Shown here: positions 23,901 to 32,220 of the stretch, in pieces
Position numbering within the stretch: position 1 is the first letter of the stretch
Layout: every line of letters starts with the position of its first letter
Source: Dendrophyllia cribrosa
Lineage: Eukaryota > Cnidaria > Anthozoa > Scleractinia > Dendrophylliidae
Length of the DNA stretch: 64,000 bases
Reading direction: 5' to 3'
NCBI GenBank assembly: GCA_024195265.1
Contig: JAJLRJ010000002.1
Span: 20,491,070 to 20,555,069 of the forward strand
The notes under the pieces: model-generated
The model's input: only the letters and a program-made list of their open reading frames with translations
The model's database searches: none
Told to the model about the DNA's origin: nothing
Program-made: the position numbers and the translations under genes

Positions 23901-24064
23901 AACGTTGGAATGCAGTCCAAACTTCTTACAATTTGAAGTCGTGTTCGTATGACTACTTTGAGAAGGATCCAGCGCCGCCGAAGGGAAGCGCAGCAAGTTT
24001 TGTACCGTTTGCGTTGTTACTGAGCCTGTCAGTTGTGATAACCATGATTAATGTCGTGATGTAA
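5907..24064 (+). CDS. GPI-anchored FN3/PAN-like secreted protein, complete copy 2
   Basis: Six exons: 5907-5988, 10164-10544, 19650-19777, 21811-21961, 22751-22865 and 23815-24064. They total 1107 nt, or 368 aa plus stop. Every junction is GT-AG and phase-consistent. Exon 1 gives a classic signal peptide (basic-free start, long hydrophobic core, ending LTSG). Exon 2 (residues ~29-154) encodes a beta-rich Cys-containing domain that starts like an FN3 fold. Exons 3-4 (~155-247) form a recognisable FN3 domain with the core Trp in the B strand and an LQPNTNYTIW-type motif. Exons 5-6 form a PAN/apple-like Cys domain. The C-terminal ~25 residues are hydrophobic and end at the stop, as in GPI signals. 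It is probably an extracellular membrane-tethered recognition protein; ligand unknown. Intron 2 hosts an 8.4-kb transposon. Confidence 0.82.
7298..7871. mobile_element. MITE built of GTTCGATT-type repeats
   Basis: TIRs CCTGACGTTA...AATTGAAC and GTTCGATTAGTAACGTCAGG. The interior is largely made of variants of TTCGATTA/G and its complement TAATCGAA in many phases, so it is strongly self-complementary over its ~570 bp. No open frame. It lies in intron 1 of copy 2. Confidence 0.8.
8072..9486. mobile_element. TIR element with GGGTCGCACTTGG ends
   Basis: Left terminus GGGTCGCACTTGG and right terminus CCAAGTGCGACCC are perfect inverted repeats, with further CTAGTGCGACCCTAA and CCAGTGCGACCCTA motifs inside. 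Contains poly-C at about 8431 and the G-tract element. No credible coding frame. Confidence 0.75.
8788..9212. mobile_element. G-tract/C-tract-bounded element, copy A
   Basis: Begins with G27 and ends with C28. Next to the G-tract is GGGGTACTCGCTACAATGG, then GGGGATGCTCCGCCC. The interior is degenerate TATATGAAAGGGTA units. The same structure in reverse is found at 43482-45831, with relatives at 24393-24742 and 56281-56736. Frames that translate to proline or glycine runs are artefacts of the tracts. Confidence 0.85.
10164..10544 (+). CDS. Copy 2 exon 2: Cys-containing beta domain
   Basis: Acceptor GATAG|GTCTTC and donor GGAG|GTGAGT; 381 nt entering and leaving in phase 1. The protein begins with an FN3-like A/B strand pattern (VKAEAVNG...IISWDF) and carries seven cysteines in the middle and end. 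It has decayed relatives at 4655-4957 and 25220-25556. The open frame continues upstream to 9917, but that part is intronic. Confidence 0.8.
11064..11633 (+). repeat. Left terminal inverted repeat of the 8.4-kb transposon
   Basis: Runs from ACCACAGGCAGCCCAACCGT to about GTCCAGTGCGTTC and matches the reverse complement of 18829-19424. It contains a small internal hairpin (ACAATAAAG...CTTTATTGT, 11168-11200). The 60-62-codon frames in it recur in the other TIR and are not genes. Confidence 0.9.
11634..12433. promoter_or_regulatory. Subterminal repeats, 5' leader and UTR intron of the transposon
   Basis: Holds GTACCACAGGGTACCC (about 11806) and GTACCACAGGTATCCC (about 11977), motifs that share ACCACAGG with the TIR tip and recur inverted at 18096 and 18266. 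A likely 5' UTR exon ends at CTGCTG-like sequence with donor GTAAGT (about 12220). It joins an acceptor TTTATAG at about 12411, 23 bp before the ATG at 12434. Confidence 0.55.
12434..15031 (+). CDS. Transposon protein exon 1: zinc motifs and DDE-like core
   Basis: An 868-codon frame if read to its own stop at 15040. Splicing at 15031|15032 removes only the last two codons plus stop. Between the zinc motifs and the catalytic-like core (residues ~200-300) is a charged, helix-rich stretch. Residues ~690-730 are acidic. There are no internal stops or frameshifts, which suggests a recent or still active copy. Confidence 0.85.
12434..17055 (+). CDS. Transposon protein: zinc motifs, DDE-like core, FEN1/XPG-like nuclease, CXC tail
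   Basis: Exons 12434-15031 and 15190-17055 flank a 158-bp phase-0 intron (CAG|GTAATG ... CTTAG|GTC). The joined frame is about 1,487 codons. N-terminus: CxxC pairs (C5/C8; C89/C92) with HxxC partners (H46/C49; H152/C155), likely zinc-binding. Candidate RNase-H-like core: D430 or D433 in a SADNVDH motif, D587 in VTFDQPLWW, and E620 or E637 in LGGLHMEMSF...SGIEDLLE. The second half follows the FEN1/EXO1 order: VVDGGALIH (D232 of frame 2), IVFDGY (D271), PGDADLL (D340, D342), VGDDTDLL (D363, D364, D366). A Tesmin-like CXC cluster closes it (569-601 of frame 2). Likely the transposase. I recall related uncharacterised proteins from marine invertebrates but ran no search. Confidence 0.82.
15190..17055 (+). 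CDS. Transposon protein exon 2: FEN1/XPG-like nuclease and CXC tail
   Basis: Could be read alone from ATG 15196 (619 codons), but the acceptor at 15188-15189 makes it continuous with exon 1. The acidic residues sit in the order and spacing of the XPG-N and XPG-I regions of structure-specific 5' nucleases: VVDGGALIH, IVFDGYQGPS, APGDADLLIVQTA and VLVGDDTDLLVLL. Basic residues follow the DGY motif (QRRA), as in EXO1. The tail has nine cysteines in CxCxxxC...CxC spacing, typical of CXC DNA-binding domains. Confidence 0.83.
   Translation, partial: VLMRSVKTTGGLTRGRGMTETQRLVWVMSMPICADVNNAMQSLTGTDYSTSEQHNSTGGQHKDASKAMKERDYGDTLKILEYLSLRSPFSTNKSLRNIATGVVAEESVNCDKAKEVGEKIIQSMRGKKVDEFSFKKKNQALTLASRTAVPFSDGYVQIDPQLLIQRLSFLATSGRYEDPQALFKYEMSSYPSALFDNSLLPRQANKSVLADAIWAQTESKQTARPVGDLHYVVDGGALIHRVIWPHGVTFDAVCAMYVQYVQGRYGNATIVFDGYQGPSTKGCTHQRRAPTSAPPVVFDSGMVISLKKKDFLSNQENKQRFINLLAEKLRIAGCTVFQAPGDADLLIVQTAVQVARTHTTVLVGDDTDLLVLLIYHGQMDASDLFFIPEPKQRSKNRRVWNIKKTKSALGLGVCTHILFGHALLGSDTTSRIHGLGKPVALRKLKTDEHFRNQASVFDKTAATTDEVMAAGERALVSMYNGKATESLDSLRYSRYCLKVATGNTCVQPESLPPTSAAARFHSLRVYHQVQQWKGTDLPPQEWGWEMKGGNLSPTRTNLPAAHASLLEIIRCNCKTDCSTQRCSCRKNGLDCSAACGACKGVSCVNSPQPELTDSEVDGNRV
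17261..17930. mobile_element. MITE with TAA duplication inside the transposon 3' region
   Basis: TIRs GGGAAGAGGTCAAAACAACG and CGTTGTTTTGACCTCTTCCC, flanked by TAA on both sides (17258-17260, 17931-17933). It carries a GTCGATAAGGTAAATTG...AGCTGACGTTTCGAGC block that is also found split at 54656-54702 and 56205-56260. A 3-bp TAA target suggests PIF/Harbinger-type mobilisation. It entered after the large transposon. Confidence 0.85.
18531..18810 (+). repeat. Degenerate ~25-bp minisatellite
   Basis: About eight imperfect units of the form AACAGTTCTTTTCAGAGCTA plus TCCTT, between the inner inverted block and the right TIR. The left side has no counterpart, which makes the two subterminal regions unequal in length. 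The 118- and 67-codon frames over it are repeat artefacts. Confidence 0.75.
18829..19424 (-). repeat. Right terminal inverted repeat of the 8.4-kb transposon
   Basis: Reverse complement of 11064-11633 at very high identity. The outermost shared block is GGTTGGGCTGCCTGTGG (19408-19424). A ~32-bp insert after the GTGTAG near 19367 is absent from the left copy. Confidence 0.9.
19650..19777 (+). CDS. Copy 2 exon 3: first half of FN3 domain
   Basis: Acceptor TTTAG|C and donor GAT|GTAAGT; enters phase 1 and leaves phase 0. Encodes strands A-C of an FN3 domain: PSAVRNVQARPLSSKSVEVS, then W-T-A-P and a C-strand ending YTVYYK. The intron splits the FN3 in its middle, as is common in metazoan FN3 genes. 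Confidence 0.85.
20097..20205. repeat. Dispersed repeat shared with 33656-33765
   Basis: Both copies contain GCCAACCCGTGAATA, GCTAACGCGTAACGCAATAT and CACACTGACACG in the same order and spacing. Family unknown. The AAAGGCTCC...GAG start also occurs at about 20908 and 41533. Confidence 0.7.
20298..20375 (-). repeat. tRNA-like sequence, probably a SINE head
   Basis: The minus strand carries an A-box-like TGGCAGAGTGGTTTAA and a perfect B-box core GGTTCGAATC at tRNA spacing, resembling a class II (Ser/Leu) tRNA. The acceptor stem pairs poorly (GTCATCAC versus GTGCGGGAC) and no clean anticodon arm forms, so it is more likely a tRNA-derived repeat than a working tRNA gene. Confidence 0.5.
21811..21961 (+). 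CDS. Copy 2 exon 4: second half of FN3 domain
   Basis: Acceptor TTTTCAG|GGA and donor ACTT|GTAAGT; enters phase 0, leaves phase 1. Contains the FN3 signature (LQPNTNYTIWMVASTSAKNG) with the conserved Tyr of the F strand, followed by the G-strand S-V-T-T. Confidence 0.87.
22201..22486. mobile_element. MITE, TA-flanked, with TIR AGAGCAGTTTTCA
   Basis: Ends read TAGAGCAGTTTTCATTTGAG and TCAATTGAAAACTGCTCTA. Long inverted arms rich in CCAATCA and AAAACCAAA. A second copy in opposite orientation lies at 55578-55843. The duplicate segment has no insertion at the equivalent point (about 597-607), so this copy arrived after the segmental duplication. TA ends suggest a Tc1/mariner-type mobiliser. Confidence 0.85.
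22751..22865 (+). CDS. Copy 2 exon 5: first part of PAN/apple-like domain
   Basis: Acceptor TTTTAG|GG and donor CCAG|GTAAAA; 115 nt, enters phase 1, leaves phase 2. Encodes GYTVKTKQCL...TLAACVEKCND, the C...C..xC spacing of PAN-type modules. Near-identical to 866-980 in copy 1; copy 3's version is broken by a MITE. Confidence 0.85.
23815..24064 (+). CDS. Copy 2 exon 6: PAN-like end and GPI signal
   Basis: Acceptor ATCCAG|C completes a Ser codon, and TAA is at 24062-24064. Residues: CKSFDYGRGY, further cysteines QCKRW and KSCSYDYFEKD, then a Pro/Ser-rich spacer with small residues (GSAAS) as a plausible omega site, and a ~22-residue hydrophobic tail. The longer frame starting at 23609 is intronic upstream of 23815. 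Confidence 0.87.
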
Positions 24065-24081
24065 TTGTCAACAACTATCCT

Positions 24082-24112
<31 letters not shown>

Positions 24113-24884
24113 GGTAATTAAGCCTGAATTACACAGAGATAAAAAGTTGTTTCTAGGAACATTATTTAGTTAGCATTTTGCACCTAATGAACTGTTAACA
24201 TCGAGGGAACTTTATAATTATGAGATTAAACACTTGACATCTTCAAATCTACCTTGCTTTGCCAGTCCTTTACCGCACTTTAAAATGAAAAAAAAAACCA
24301 GCTGAAACTAACGGAAAAGAAGTGAAGTGGGCACAGTTTCAGACGTAACAACGGATCAGAGGTGGTTTAACTTCCACCATCATTCATAAAAAGGGGGGGG
24401 GGGGGGTACTCCCTTATATACGCTATATAGGTAGGTGCCGCCCGATAGGGTAGGGTGTTTGAGGTGCTCAGTCCTTAAATGGGGTATCCTTTTTGGTATT
24501 TTTGGTATTGTGATCCTTAGATATTCCTTAGATAGGGTCAGTAAATTGCAGTATCCACCCCAACACGCAAAACGAAAAAGATATGGTCTGTTAAAACTGT
24601 ACTACACGCCTGGATTTGGGCCTTAAAAAGGGAATCAAATCTCGATTTTCTATCCTTAAATAAGGTCAGGGTTTGAGAACCTTGGCGGCACACACCTATC
24701 CTAAATTGTCGGGATTACCCCCCCCCCCCCCCCCCCCCCCCCGCCCCCTCCCCCCGGGAATGATTGCCCTCGTAACATTTTATAAACACTGCCAGTAGTT
24801 CAGGTATCCAAAGTTCATCGAGTTTCATGAGCTTAGTCAGCTAAGGCGCTAACAATTACACTTTTGTTATGCTATGGTAATAAA
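24065..24884 (+). other. 3' UTR region of copy 2 with poly-G insert
   Basis: Homologous to the 3' UTR of copy 1. Interrupted by G23 (24092-24114) and a G/C-tract element (24393-24742). A likely AATAAA lies at 24879-24884 in the same context as in copy 1. Confidence 0.6.
24393..24742. mobile_element. G-tract/C-tract-bounded element, copy C
   Basis: G14 then GTACTCCCTTATATACGC at the left end, and GTCGGGATTA followed by C25 at the right. Interior has GGGGTATCC / CAGTCCTTAAATGG type repeats. Same layout as 8788-9212 and 56281-56736, with diverged sequence. It interrupts the 3' UTR of copy 2. Confidence 0.75.
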
Positions 24885-26390
24885 GAGACATCTTGAAAGA
24901 TGAATTTAGAAGTGTCTCTCTGTACTAAGGTATAAAAGAGGAATTATTCCGGTGTTTGTCTGTTTTGTAGAAACACAAGTAGCAGTTTGAATAAACGAAA
25001 ATATGGCTGCTATAGAAAAACGAGTTATAATTGACTGTTTCCACTGCTACCGGCTAACATAATTCTAGATAACATGGAGAAAGAAATTCTGGTTAAAGCC
25101 GGCACAACCTATTCAGCCTGAGTTCGGTTGCATGACATGACGGATGCCGATTTGCTACCTTCTTAGGAAAATCATCCATGGAAAATGTCCCGTAAGCTGA
25201 CAACTTTCTAAAAGAAAAAAGAAAACGGCACCGATTTTCTGATTATTTCATGGGATTTCCAAGCAGAGGCAAATTATAGCATGATCTATCTCAGGTCCTA
25301 CTTCGATCAAGGCCATGACACAACGTCTCAGGTCCAACACAGCCATTCTGCGATGGCGCAAAATGCACCTTTCTTAGTGGACCTTAATCAGAACAGAAAT
25401 CTCCCATGTTTAACCTTCAATCCGCGATACTTGTTCTCATTAAAATCAGCCTGGATTTTGAGGCGCTTGTCAGCTACAAAGTGGGAACTTGCAGTACCAA
25501 TGAATCAAGCAGCTGTCTGGATAGAGTGTGGAAAAGGAACAACATATTTTGTTAAACATTGAAGGAAGTACATTATGAACAGATATCATCAAAGAAATTT
25601 CTGCTCCTTAACTAACGAGGTTTTTCTCTTTGAGGATATGATTTCTACTCATGTTCAAAAGCTAGCAAAGATTTGAGATTTGCCTTTGTACTATGCGAAA
25701 GTTTGAACAACTTTTGCACAGCACGAACTCTTGCGGAACGAACTCTCGCGGGAACGGTTGCCACGCAGGCTACGGTGAGTGGTAAGGGAAGAATACTTTT
25801 CATTTATACACTTTATTTACACCTAATTGGAGAAATATTGTCGGGGAAAAAGGCACAAACCATATAGGATACGGACCAAGCCAAATAAAGCATGCTTACA
25901 TTTCAGTTGTTGGTTTTTAAGAACTATTCCTATCAAAACGTTTTTCAGCGGACAGTTTTGGACATACCTTGTTATAATAATGTGCAATCATCTCAGAACA
26001 CGAGAAGTTTTTTTTTTTCCGTTTCCCAGCAAGCTATTCGATCGTATCGTTTATGCTTTACTCTTTTCACCTGACAACGTTTTTTTAACAAGTGTATGCA
26101 CTTTATTTTTGTGTCAAATAAAATAAACTAGCCGAAGGAAATAATTCCTTATTGCTGGATCCTTTTCCGACAATGCTTAATTCGCAGTTCATCGACATAT
26201 ATGAACATTTCATTTTCTTACTTTAAAAAAGGTTTCATCTAAAACCGTAAAGAATCAAACACTAAATTACTTGCCAAAATCAATAACAGGGCTGTTGTTT
26301 TTACGCTTTAGAGCCAAATGAATACACAGTCGGACACAGAGAAGTGTCTGAATTTTGATGGCTCCCCCACTTCTGAAGCCAACGCAACTT

Positions 26391-27926
26391 TATGGCGCGT
26401 TTTCAGGGTCAAAATTAAAAAGTGACTTTTCCACATTTTTCTTACCTACGAAGTAAAATGTCACTCGTTGCCTGTCCTAATTTACCTGACCTAAGAACAA
26501 ATCATCCCGCGTTTCCTGACTTCTCAAAGTATAACGTACATCAGACATTTTCTGACTTCTACTGAAATAAATTACAATTGTTTTCCTGAGTTTAATAGAA
26601 AATGTGCAGCATTTGCTGACTAAACGAAACAAAATATTCTGCATTCCCTGCTGAGCAGCAATTTTACTACATCTGGTTACATACTGACGTTCGCCTTCAT
26701 TCTGATTTGTGAACTGCGCGTGTTTTGACTTCTCACTTCAACCAGGCGTTCTTTGTCCTGGGAGGCGCGCAGGACTGGACCCACAAGTGACCTTAGGATC
26801 CTGGGGCCGTATTCACGAAATCCTACCTAAGATATATCATAAGATATAACTTAAGAGAAAATTTAGGAGCTTCCTAAGATATGTCCTAAGTGCTATTCAC
26901 GAACGATATCTTATGACCATCCTAAGGTAAGCGTAACTTAGCAGTCTCCTAAGTTTAATGGTCGCGGGCAGTTATCGATTAGTAAATGTAAACCAATCAG
27001 AGACAGTTTATATGGCGCGATCTTATGAATAATAAGTTATGAAAATTACATGAATTAATATTTTGTATTGTGTAAATTGTTGTTGTAATCACAATGACGA
27101 TACAATGATCTTTATTTCATCTCGAATTTAAGATAGCAAAACCGTGATAATATCTTCGTTCATGGTCAGTAGCGAAAGCAACAAACAAATCCATCATCAT
27201 TTTAATAGGGTCTACTTCGATATTTCTTGTACAAGGGCTTATTTTCACGAAAAACGGAAATATAACTCTGCAAAGAGAAAGAAATGTGGAACCCGTTAAT
27301 GACACGAAGGCCTATATAAAACTAACCGTGTTGTTTGACCTCACTAGAAAATATTTAATTTTTCTTAGCAATATAATGCTTTAAAATGTTTATCTAATCG
27401 GTAACTATTGTGATACACAATAATCACGATGAAAATCGACGTAAAACTCGTTAACAATCGAATTTAGCCTCCGTCAAGACATGTTTTAATAAGTTAGGAG
27501 GTCAATTTTGACCTCCTAAGTTTAGGAGAAAAATTAAGACATATCTTAAGTTAGGAGGTCTTCGTGAATACCAGTTAAGTCATGTCTTAAAAATTTAGGA
27601 GGTCCTAAGTTTAGAAGAAAAAATAAGACATGTCTTAAAATAGGAGGTCTTCGTGAATACCAGTTATCTCTTAGGAGGCTCTTTGGACTTAGGATGCTTT
27701 CGTGAATACGGCCCCTGGATCCCAGGGTTCGCGAAGGTGTCACTTAGTGCTTAGTGTACCGTTTTGATGGCGATCACCTCTATTTCCACGGGATGTTTTG
27801 TTCTTAGGTCAAAAGGGATGTACGATGGTTTATTTCAAAGACAGGAAATGAGTGACATTTTACTTCGTCGGTAAGAAAATGTGGAAAAGTCCGGCTTTTT
27901 AATTTTGACCCTGAAAACGCGCCATA
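26391..27926. mobile_element. 1.5-kb MITE inserted in exon 5 of copy 3
   Basis: TIRs of about 75 bp, starting TATGGCGCGTTTTCAGGGTC and ending in its complement (GACCCTGAAAACGCGCCATA). Flanked by CAACTT on both sides (26385-26390 and 27927-27932). Removing element plus one duplicate restores the exon's length relative to copy 2. It contains another TIR element (26803-27715). Confidence 0.88.
26803..27715. mobile_element. Nested TIR element with GGGGCCGTATTCACGAA ends
   Basis: The left end GGGGCCGTATTCACGAA matches the complement at the right end (TTCGTGAATACGGCCCC). Both arms have repeated CCTAAG / CTTAGGAGGTC motifs, so the arms are internally repetitive. GGATCC occurs just outside both ends, consistent with a target duplication whose exact limits are unclear. 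Frames of 62 and 65 codons here are not supported. Confidence 0.8.
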
Positions 27927-30252
27927 CAACTTTGCCTGCTTGTGTTGAAAAGTGTAACGTCGAGTCTAGGTACAATAACAATGACTGCTTTTAATTATCT
28001 AACTATCTACTTTGGTTTGGCGCAGTAATACTTTAGTTAATGTCTTTTATAAACTGTCTTTAATTGCTTTGTTCTGTGTCCGTTGCGACTGATCTAGTTT
28101 GAAAAACATTTGGCATCGCGATTGGCGCCTAGGACAGGGTGCTCTCGCTTTGAAACATACCATTCACATTTTCAATCCGTTTCGGAAAAAAAGTCGTGAC
28201 TTAGCAGCTGTTTTACCGAGCTGAGCATGCGGCCATTCTTGGCCATTCTCGTCTCAGAGCCCTCATTTTGTTTAGTCTGCGGTTTTGTTCTGCCCAAAAA
28301 TTGATGGGGAAACGAAAACTGGTATTTTGTGAATTAAGACCTTGAAGAAATAAAATTCATTGCGACAAAAGATTAAGTTCCATCACTTCACTGAATATAT
28401 GCGGATTTCTGCGGACATAAATGAAAAGAACTTTGACAGATTTTGCTGAAAGGAACAATATACATTTAACAGAAGAAAGGCTAAATGCTAAAATAAGTGA
28501 AAGAAAGCAATTAAATCGCAAAACATGCAAGTTAGTTTGAACTCGCTATATGTTGTTTTTATCAAAGCGGCAAAATCTTCACAGCACAGGTACACTTGAA
28601 TAAAATTTGCTTTGTTTTTGCCTTAAACTATCTTTTATCGATAAATTCGGCTTTGTTCTCCAGATGTACATAACCATGATAACAGCCAAATGTATCTTTC
28701 ATTGACATTAGAAATTTATTTCACAACAGTGAATTGAAAAGTTTTTCCTGTCAGTTTGTGAGAGAGTATTTTCACTTCGGGTAGTTTCAAATCTGAGTGA
28801 CCCTTGAAAAGTTTGAAAGGTTTCCCTATAATTTATAATTTCCCTATAATGCACGTTTTTCTACAGATGCTCTTTTCGTTTTTTTCTTCGTATTCTTCTC
28901 CAATTTAGCTGCAAGTCGTTTGATTATAGCCGTGGATACAAGGAGGATGGACCGTTCCAGATTGACCTTTACATGAAGAGCGTTGGCCATTGCAAACGGT
29001 GGAGGGCAGACACAACTTAATGCAAGTTAAAGTCGTGTTCGTATGACCACTATGAAGACGAACGGTCCAAGGAAAGCGCAGCACCTGTCGTACCGTTTGC
29101 CCTTTTTACTGAGCCTGTCGGTTGCGATAACCCTCGTGATAGACATGACTGTCGTGATGTAATCGTTATGGTGGGGAAGGAATGATGAGCCTTAACTATA
29201 GATAGTTGTTGCTAGCGACACTATTTTCTGGTTAGTATTTTGCAAGCAATTCGATTAATACAACCAATTTGTAATTTGTTTGTTCTGCGTCCACCGTTAT
29301 TTATGTAGATAACTTCATTCTGTTCTGCAGTGTGTCCGTTGAGATTTTTGTCTTATAACATTAGCATTAGCAGTTTTAGTTTCGTTTGCAGTCTTCTAAA
29401 TATGCGATATTATTGTGAAGCAATAAAGACAACTTGAAAGTGTTTTTCTTCATTTAGGTGTACAAGCGCCCCCCCCCCCCCCAAACCGGCGGCCCCGTCG
29501 GGGGGGGGGGGGGGGGCTCCCATATTAAAGTGATGGAGATGCTCGTCAAGAGGTTTTTTAAAGAACCCCTAAAAGGCACGAGAATCTCGTGATAAAGGCG
29601 TGGCCACTATTTAGTTTTACCCTAAGAGGTACCAAAAAACATAAACAAGCATTTCAGTCACAGTTTTATGGGCTGTAAAGTCGGTTTCATCGCCAAAATT
29701 CTGCTTCCTCTGAGCCTAAAGGGTACCATAACAGCTGCTTCAACTGGAGACATTTTTACACTTGACATCCTCACTTTTGAGCCCTGAAAGGTACGACGAG
29801 CATTGGAGTCCCCCGAGAAACGGGCATGGAAAAATGATCATTAAATTATGTTTGTTATTAAAAAAAAACATTTTGCCTGTTTTAATAGTATAGAAACTTG
29901 AGTAGAACTAGTTTGGGAAGGCGGGAAACTGCTGGGGAAAACGAGCTATAGGTGAATGCAGAAGCTTATCACGTAGTCTCTGTTATGAGCTTCTGGTGAA
30001 TGTCAACGTTGCTTTGCTCCCAAAATTCAAAATTCAACAGTTGCATATGAAGAAAAGAACCCAGAGACAATTCCCGGTGTTATCAAAGCGTGCGCTTACT
30101 AAAAGTTATTTTCTTAAGGGAAGTTAACAACAGATTAAAAATATTTACGAGAATTCTTGCTTTCTTTTAAATAAGGGGATAACCATGATGATCAAAATAT
30201 TTTCCGACCAAACTAATAAACAACAACAACCTAAGTAATTGTTATGGTAGAA

Positions 30253-30317
30253 GGCCGTCCATGGCCGTCCATGGGCCGTCCATGGGTCGTCCATGGGCCG
30301 TCCATGGGCCGTCCATG
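30253..30317 (+). repeat. 11-bp tandem repeat GGCCGTCCATG
   Basis: Six to seven copies of GGCCGTCCATG, with one GGTCGTCCATG variant and one 10-bp unit. The 107-codon frame that starts in it is an artefact. Confidence 0.9.
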
Positions 30318-31190
30318 CATTCCTGCGGGAACTCGCGTTTAAAGGTGACAGGAAGTTGTCAGGTTGAAAAAAAAATCAAACCGGATTGCAACATCCAAGT
30401 TCTGCTTACATATTTGCATGCAATGCAATTAACCCTTTTACTCCCAGAGTCAGATATTGAGGCATGCAGTGTAGTTCTAACTTTTGAGTCTTTAGACGAA
30501 ACAATACAGTGTGACCATTCAAATGAAACCTCTTCGGTAGTACTTTTGCAAGGTACCATTTTTTTTCAATATTTTATAAAATAAAATTTGGAATTTTTCT
30601 TGAATTTTGATGTATGGCACTCTTGGGAGTTAAAGGGTTAACAGTGTCGGTTGAAAGAATTTGTATGATCTGATCAGTTTGTTAATTGCTTGTGACCTGG
30701 CTCAGGCTGCCTGCTTTATCTGAGAAGAAACCTTCCACTACACTACACGTTGGGGCTGTAAGATCATGCCATTACTTAGCAAATAATTACTGAGACAATT
30801 TCAGTTTGTTTGAGTAAACACGTTTTAATTGACGTTAACATTCAAGTTTACAAGAAAATAAAACCTTGTCTAATAAAAATGGATGTATTTTGAAAAGTTA
30901 GATTACAACACGAAGTTAGCACAAATGTCGATTGTATTTGACCTAAAAGCAAACGTAATTGTTTTCAAAATAAAAAAGTATCCTTCCTTACTTATAGAAG
31001 CATAACATCCTCGTCTTCAGAGCTTTAGCGGTTTTCAAAATGGCGGCATAGAAACCCCTGGACAAGGGGTAGAGTCTACCAGCTATAGCTCAGAAGGAGG
31101 TCGGACACCTTATTGAGAGTTATATGACGTAATGTCGACACTTCGAATTTTATCTTCAATAAATTTTTAACTATAAAAAAGAAAGTTTAA

Positions 31191-31275
31191 AGTTCCCACC
31201 AAGGCTTAAACCTGTGACCTCAGGCAGTAGTTAGATTGTTAGAGAGCCTACACGACCACAACACTATCGAGCTGC
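31191..31275 (-). repeat. Weak tRNA-like sequence
   Basis: The minus strand reads AGCTCGATAGTGTTGTGG and later GGTCACAGGTTTAAGCC, which are decayed A- and B-box-like blocks at tRNA spacing. The stems do not pair convincingly, so a tRNA-derived repeat is the best reading. Confidence 0.3.
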
Positions 31276-31344
31276 TTGTGTCAGCTCGGTTTAAATTGAA
31301 CTATATTACCTGCTAACCCTAATTAAAAGCTAACCAGTCAGGCT

Positions 31345-31659
31345 TAAGGTGCCGTTACACGAGGCGACTTTTTCCTGTAACTTGTAACGCAATGCTGACG
31401 AGAGCCGCTGCGAGACAAGTTGCGGATGAAATTGCGCTTGTAACACCTTCTCTGCGCAACTTGTTTCGCAACGAAAAATTGCGTTGCGAGTTGCAGAAAA
31501 AGTTGACCACTTATCTACTTTTTGCAACGTTGCATTGCGAAACAAGTTGCAAACGTGTAACATGTAATCAGCAACTTGTGTCGCAACATGTCGCAACGGC
31601 TCTCGATAGCGTTGCGTTGCAAGTTGCAGGAAAAAATTGCCTCGTGTAACCGTACCTTT
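31345..31659. mobile_element. MITE with TAAGGTGCCGTTACACGAGG ends
   Basis: The left terminus TAAGGTGCCGTTACACGAGG is the approximate complement of the right terminus CCTCGTGTAACCGTACCTTTA. The interior repeats GCAACTTG / CAAGTTGC many times, so both strands show 85-88-codon chance frames. Nested in 31068-32215. Confidence 0.85.
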
Positions 31660-32220
31660 AGGGTTATGGGTAGTTAAGTAATGATCCGCATAAGAAGGAT
31701 AGCGCTGAACGGCAATGGAATGTCAAACACGATGGAACGTCAAGATTTTTCATTGTTACAACTAGTGATCTCATTGGCCTAGACTCAAAAACCGCAAATA
31801 AGTTAAGGTTCAAGGTGCATTTTGTCTAATTTTTTTAAGGTTTCAAGTAATTTGAGACGCAATCGCACAACATACAATTTTTAAAAGAAATTGTATTTGG
31901 GGAACTTCATCAAAGAAGCAAAATTATTAGCTATTGTCTTCTGCTATTCTGATTGGTTAAGCACGAACATTTCCTAAAATTTATTTGACGCAAATGAATT
32001 TTCTTTATTTTTATAATGAAATATAATTATTAACCATCAGCTCCTCCTCTATTCTTGAAATCAAAGATATTATATGTGGGAAAGAGCTAATGCCGCAGAA
32101 CAATGAAGTTTACTATCGTTCTTATGTGGAACAATACTTAATCTTGTTCTTACAATATATATTCTCATTAAGGTGTCCGACCTCCTTCTGAGCTAATTAG
32201 CATTTAGACTCTACCCTGGA

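Larger units (their letters stand above)
22025..25600 (+). repeat. Segmental duplication, partner of about 450-4957
   Basis: Intron, exon 5, intron, exon 6, 3' UTR and the decayed exon-2 relic occur in the same order and at high identity in both segments. Differences are mostly indels: MITE 22201-22486 only here, MITE 3316-3540 only in the other, a ~0.87-kb block (about 1213-2083) and the 20-bp array only in the other, and a G-tract element (24393-24742) only here. Confidence 0.85.
25220..29161 (+). pseudogene. FN3/PAN family copy 3, degenerate
   Basis: Three relics in gene order. An exon-2-like stretch (25220-25556) has frameshifts. An exon-5-like stretch (26312-27969) has a frameshift near 26330 and is split by a 1.5-kb MITE at 26391-27926. 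An exon-6-like stretch (28910-29161) has a small deletion and an in-frame TAA at GCAGACACAACTTAATGC. No FN3 exons are found between the exon-2 and exon-5 relics. AATAAA at 29422 lies in the family's conserved 3' context. A dead member of the tandem array. Confidence 0.8.
31068..32215. mobile_element. TIR element with 11-bp target duplication
   Basis: Ends GGTAGAGTCTA and TAGACTCTACC, followed inward by the pair CAGAAGGAGGTCGGACACCT / AGGTGTCCGACCTCCTTCTG. Flanked by direct CCTGGACAAGG on both sides (31057-31067 and 32215-32225; one base is shared with the TIR). A duplication of 9-11 bp is typical of Mutator-like elements. A second element (31345-31659) is nested inside. No transposase is encoded. 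Confidence 0.82.

Noticed and set aside
31392..31649. 85-codon frame and its minus-strand counterpart
   Set aside because: Both are translations of a palindromic MITE made of GCAACTTG repeats.
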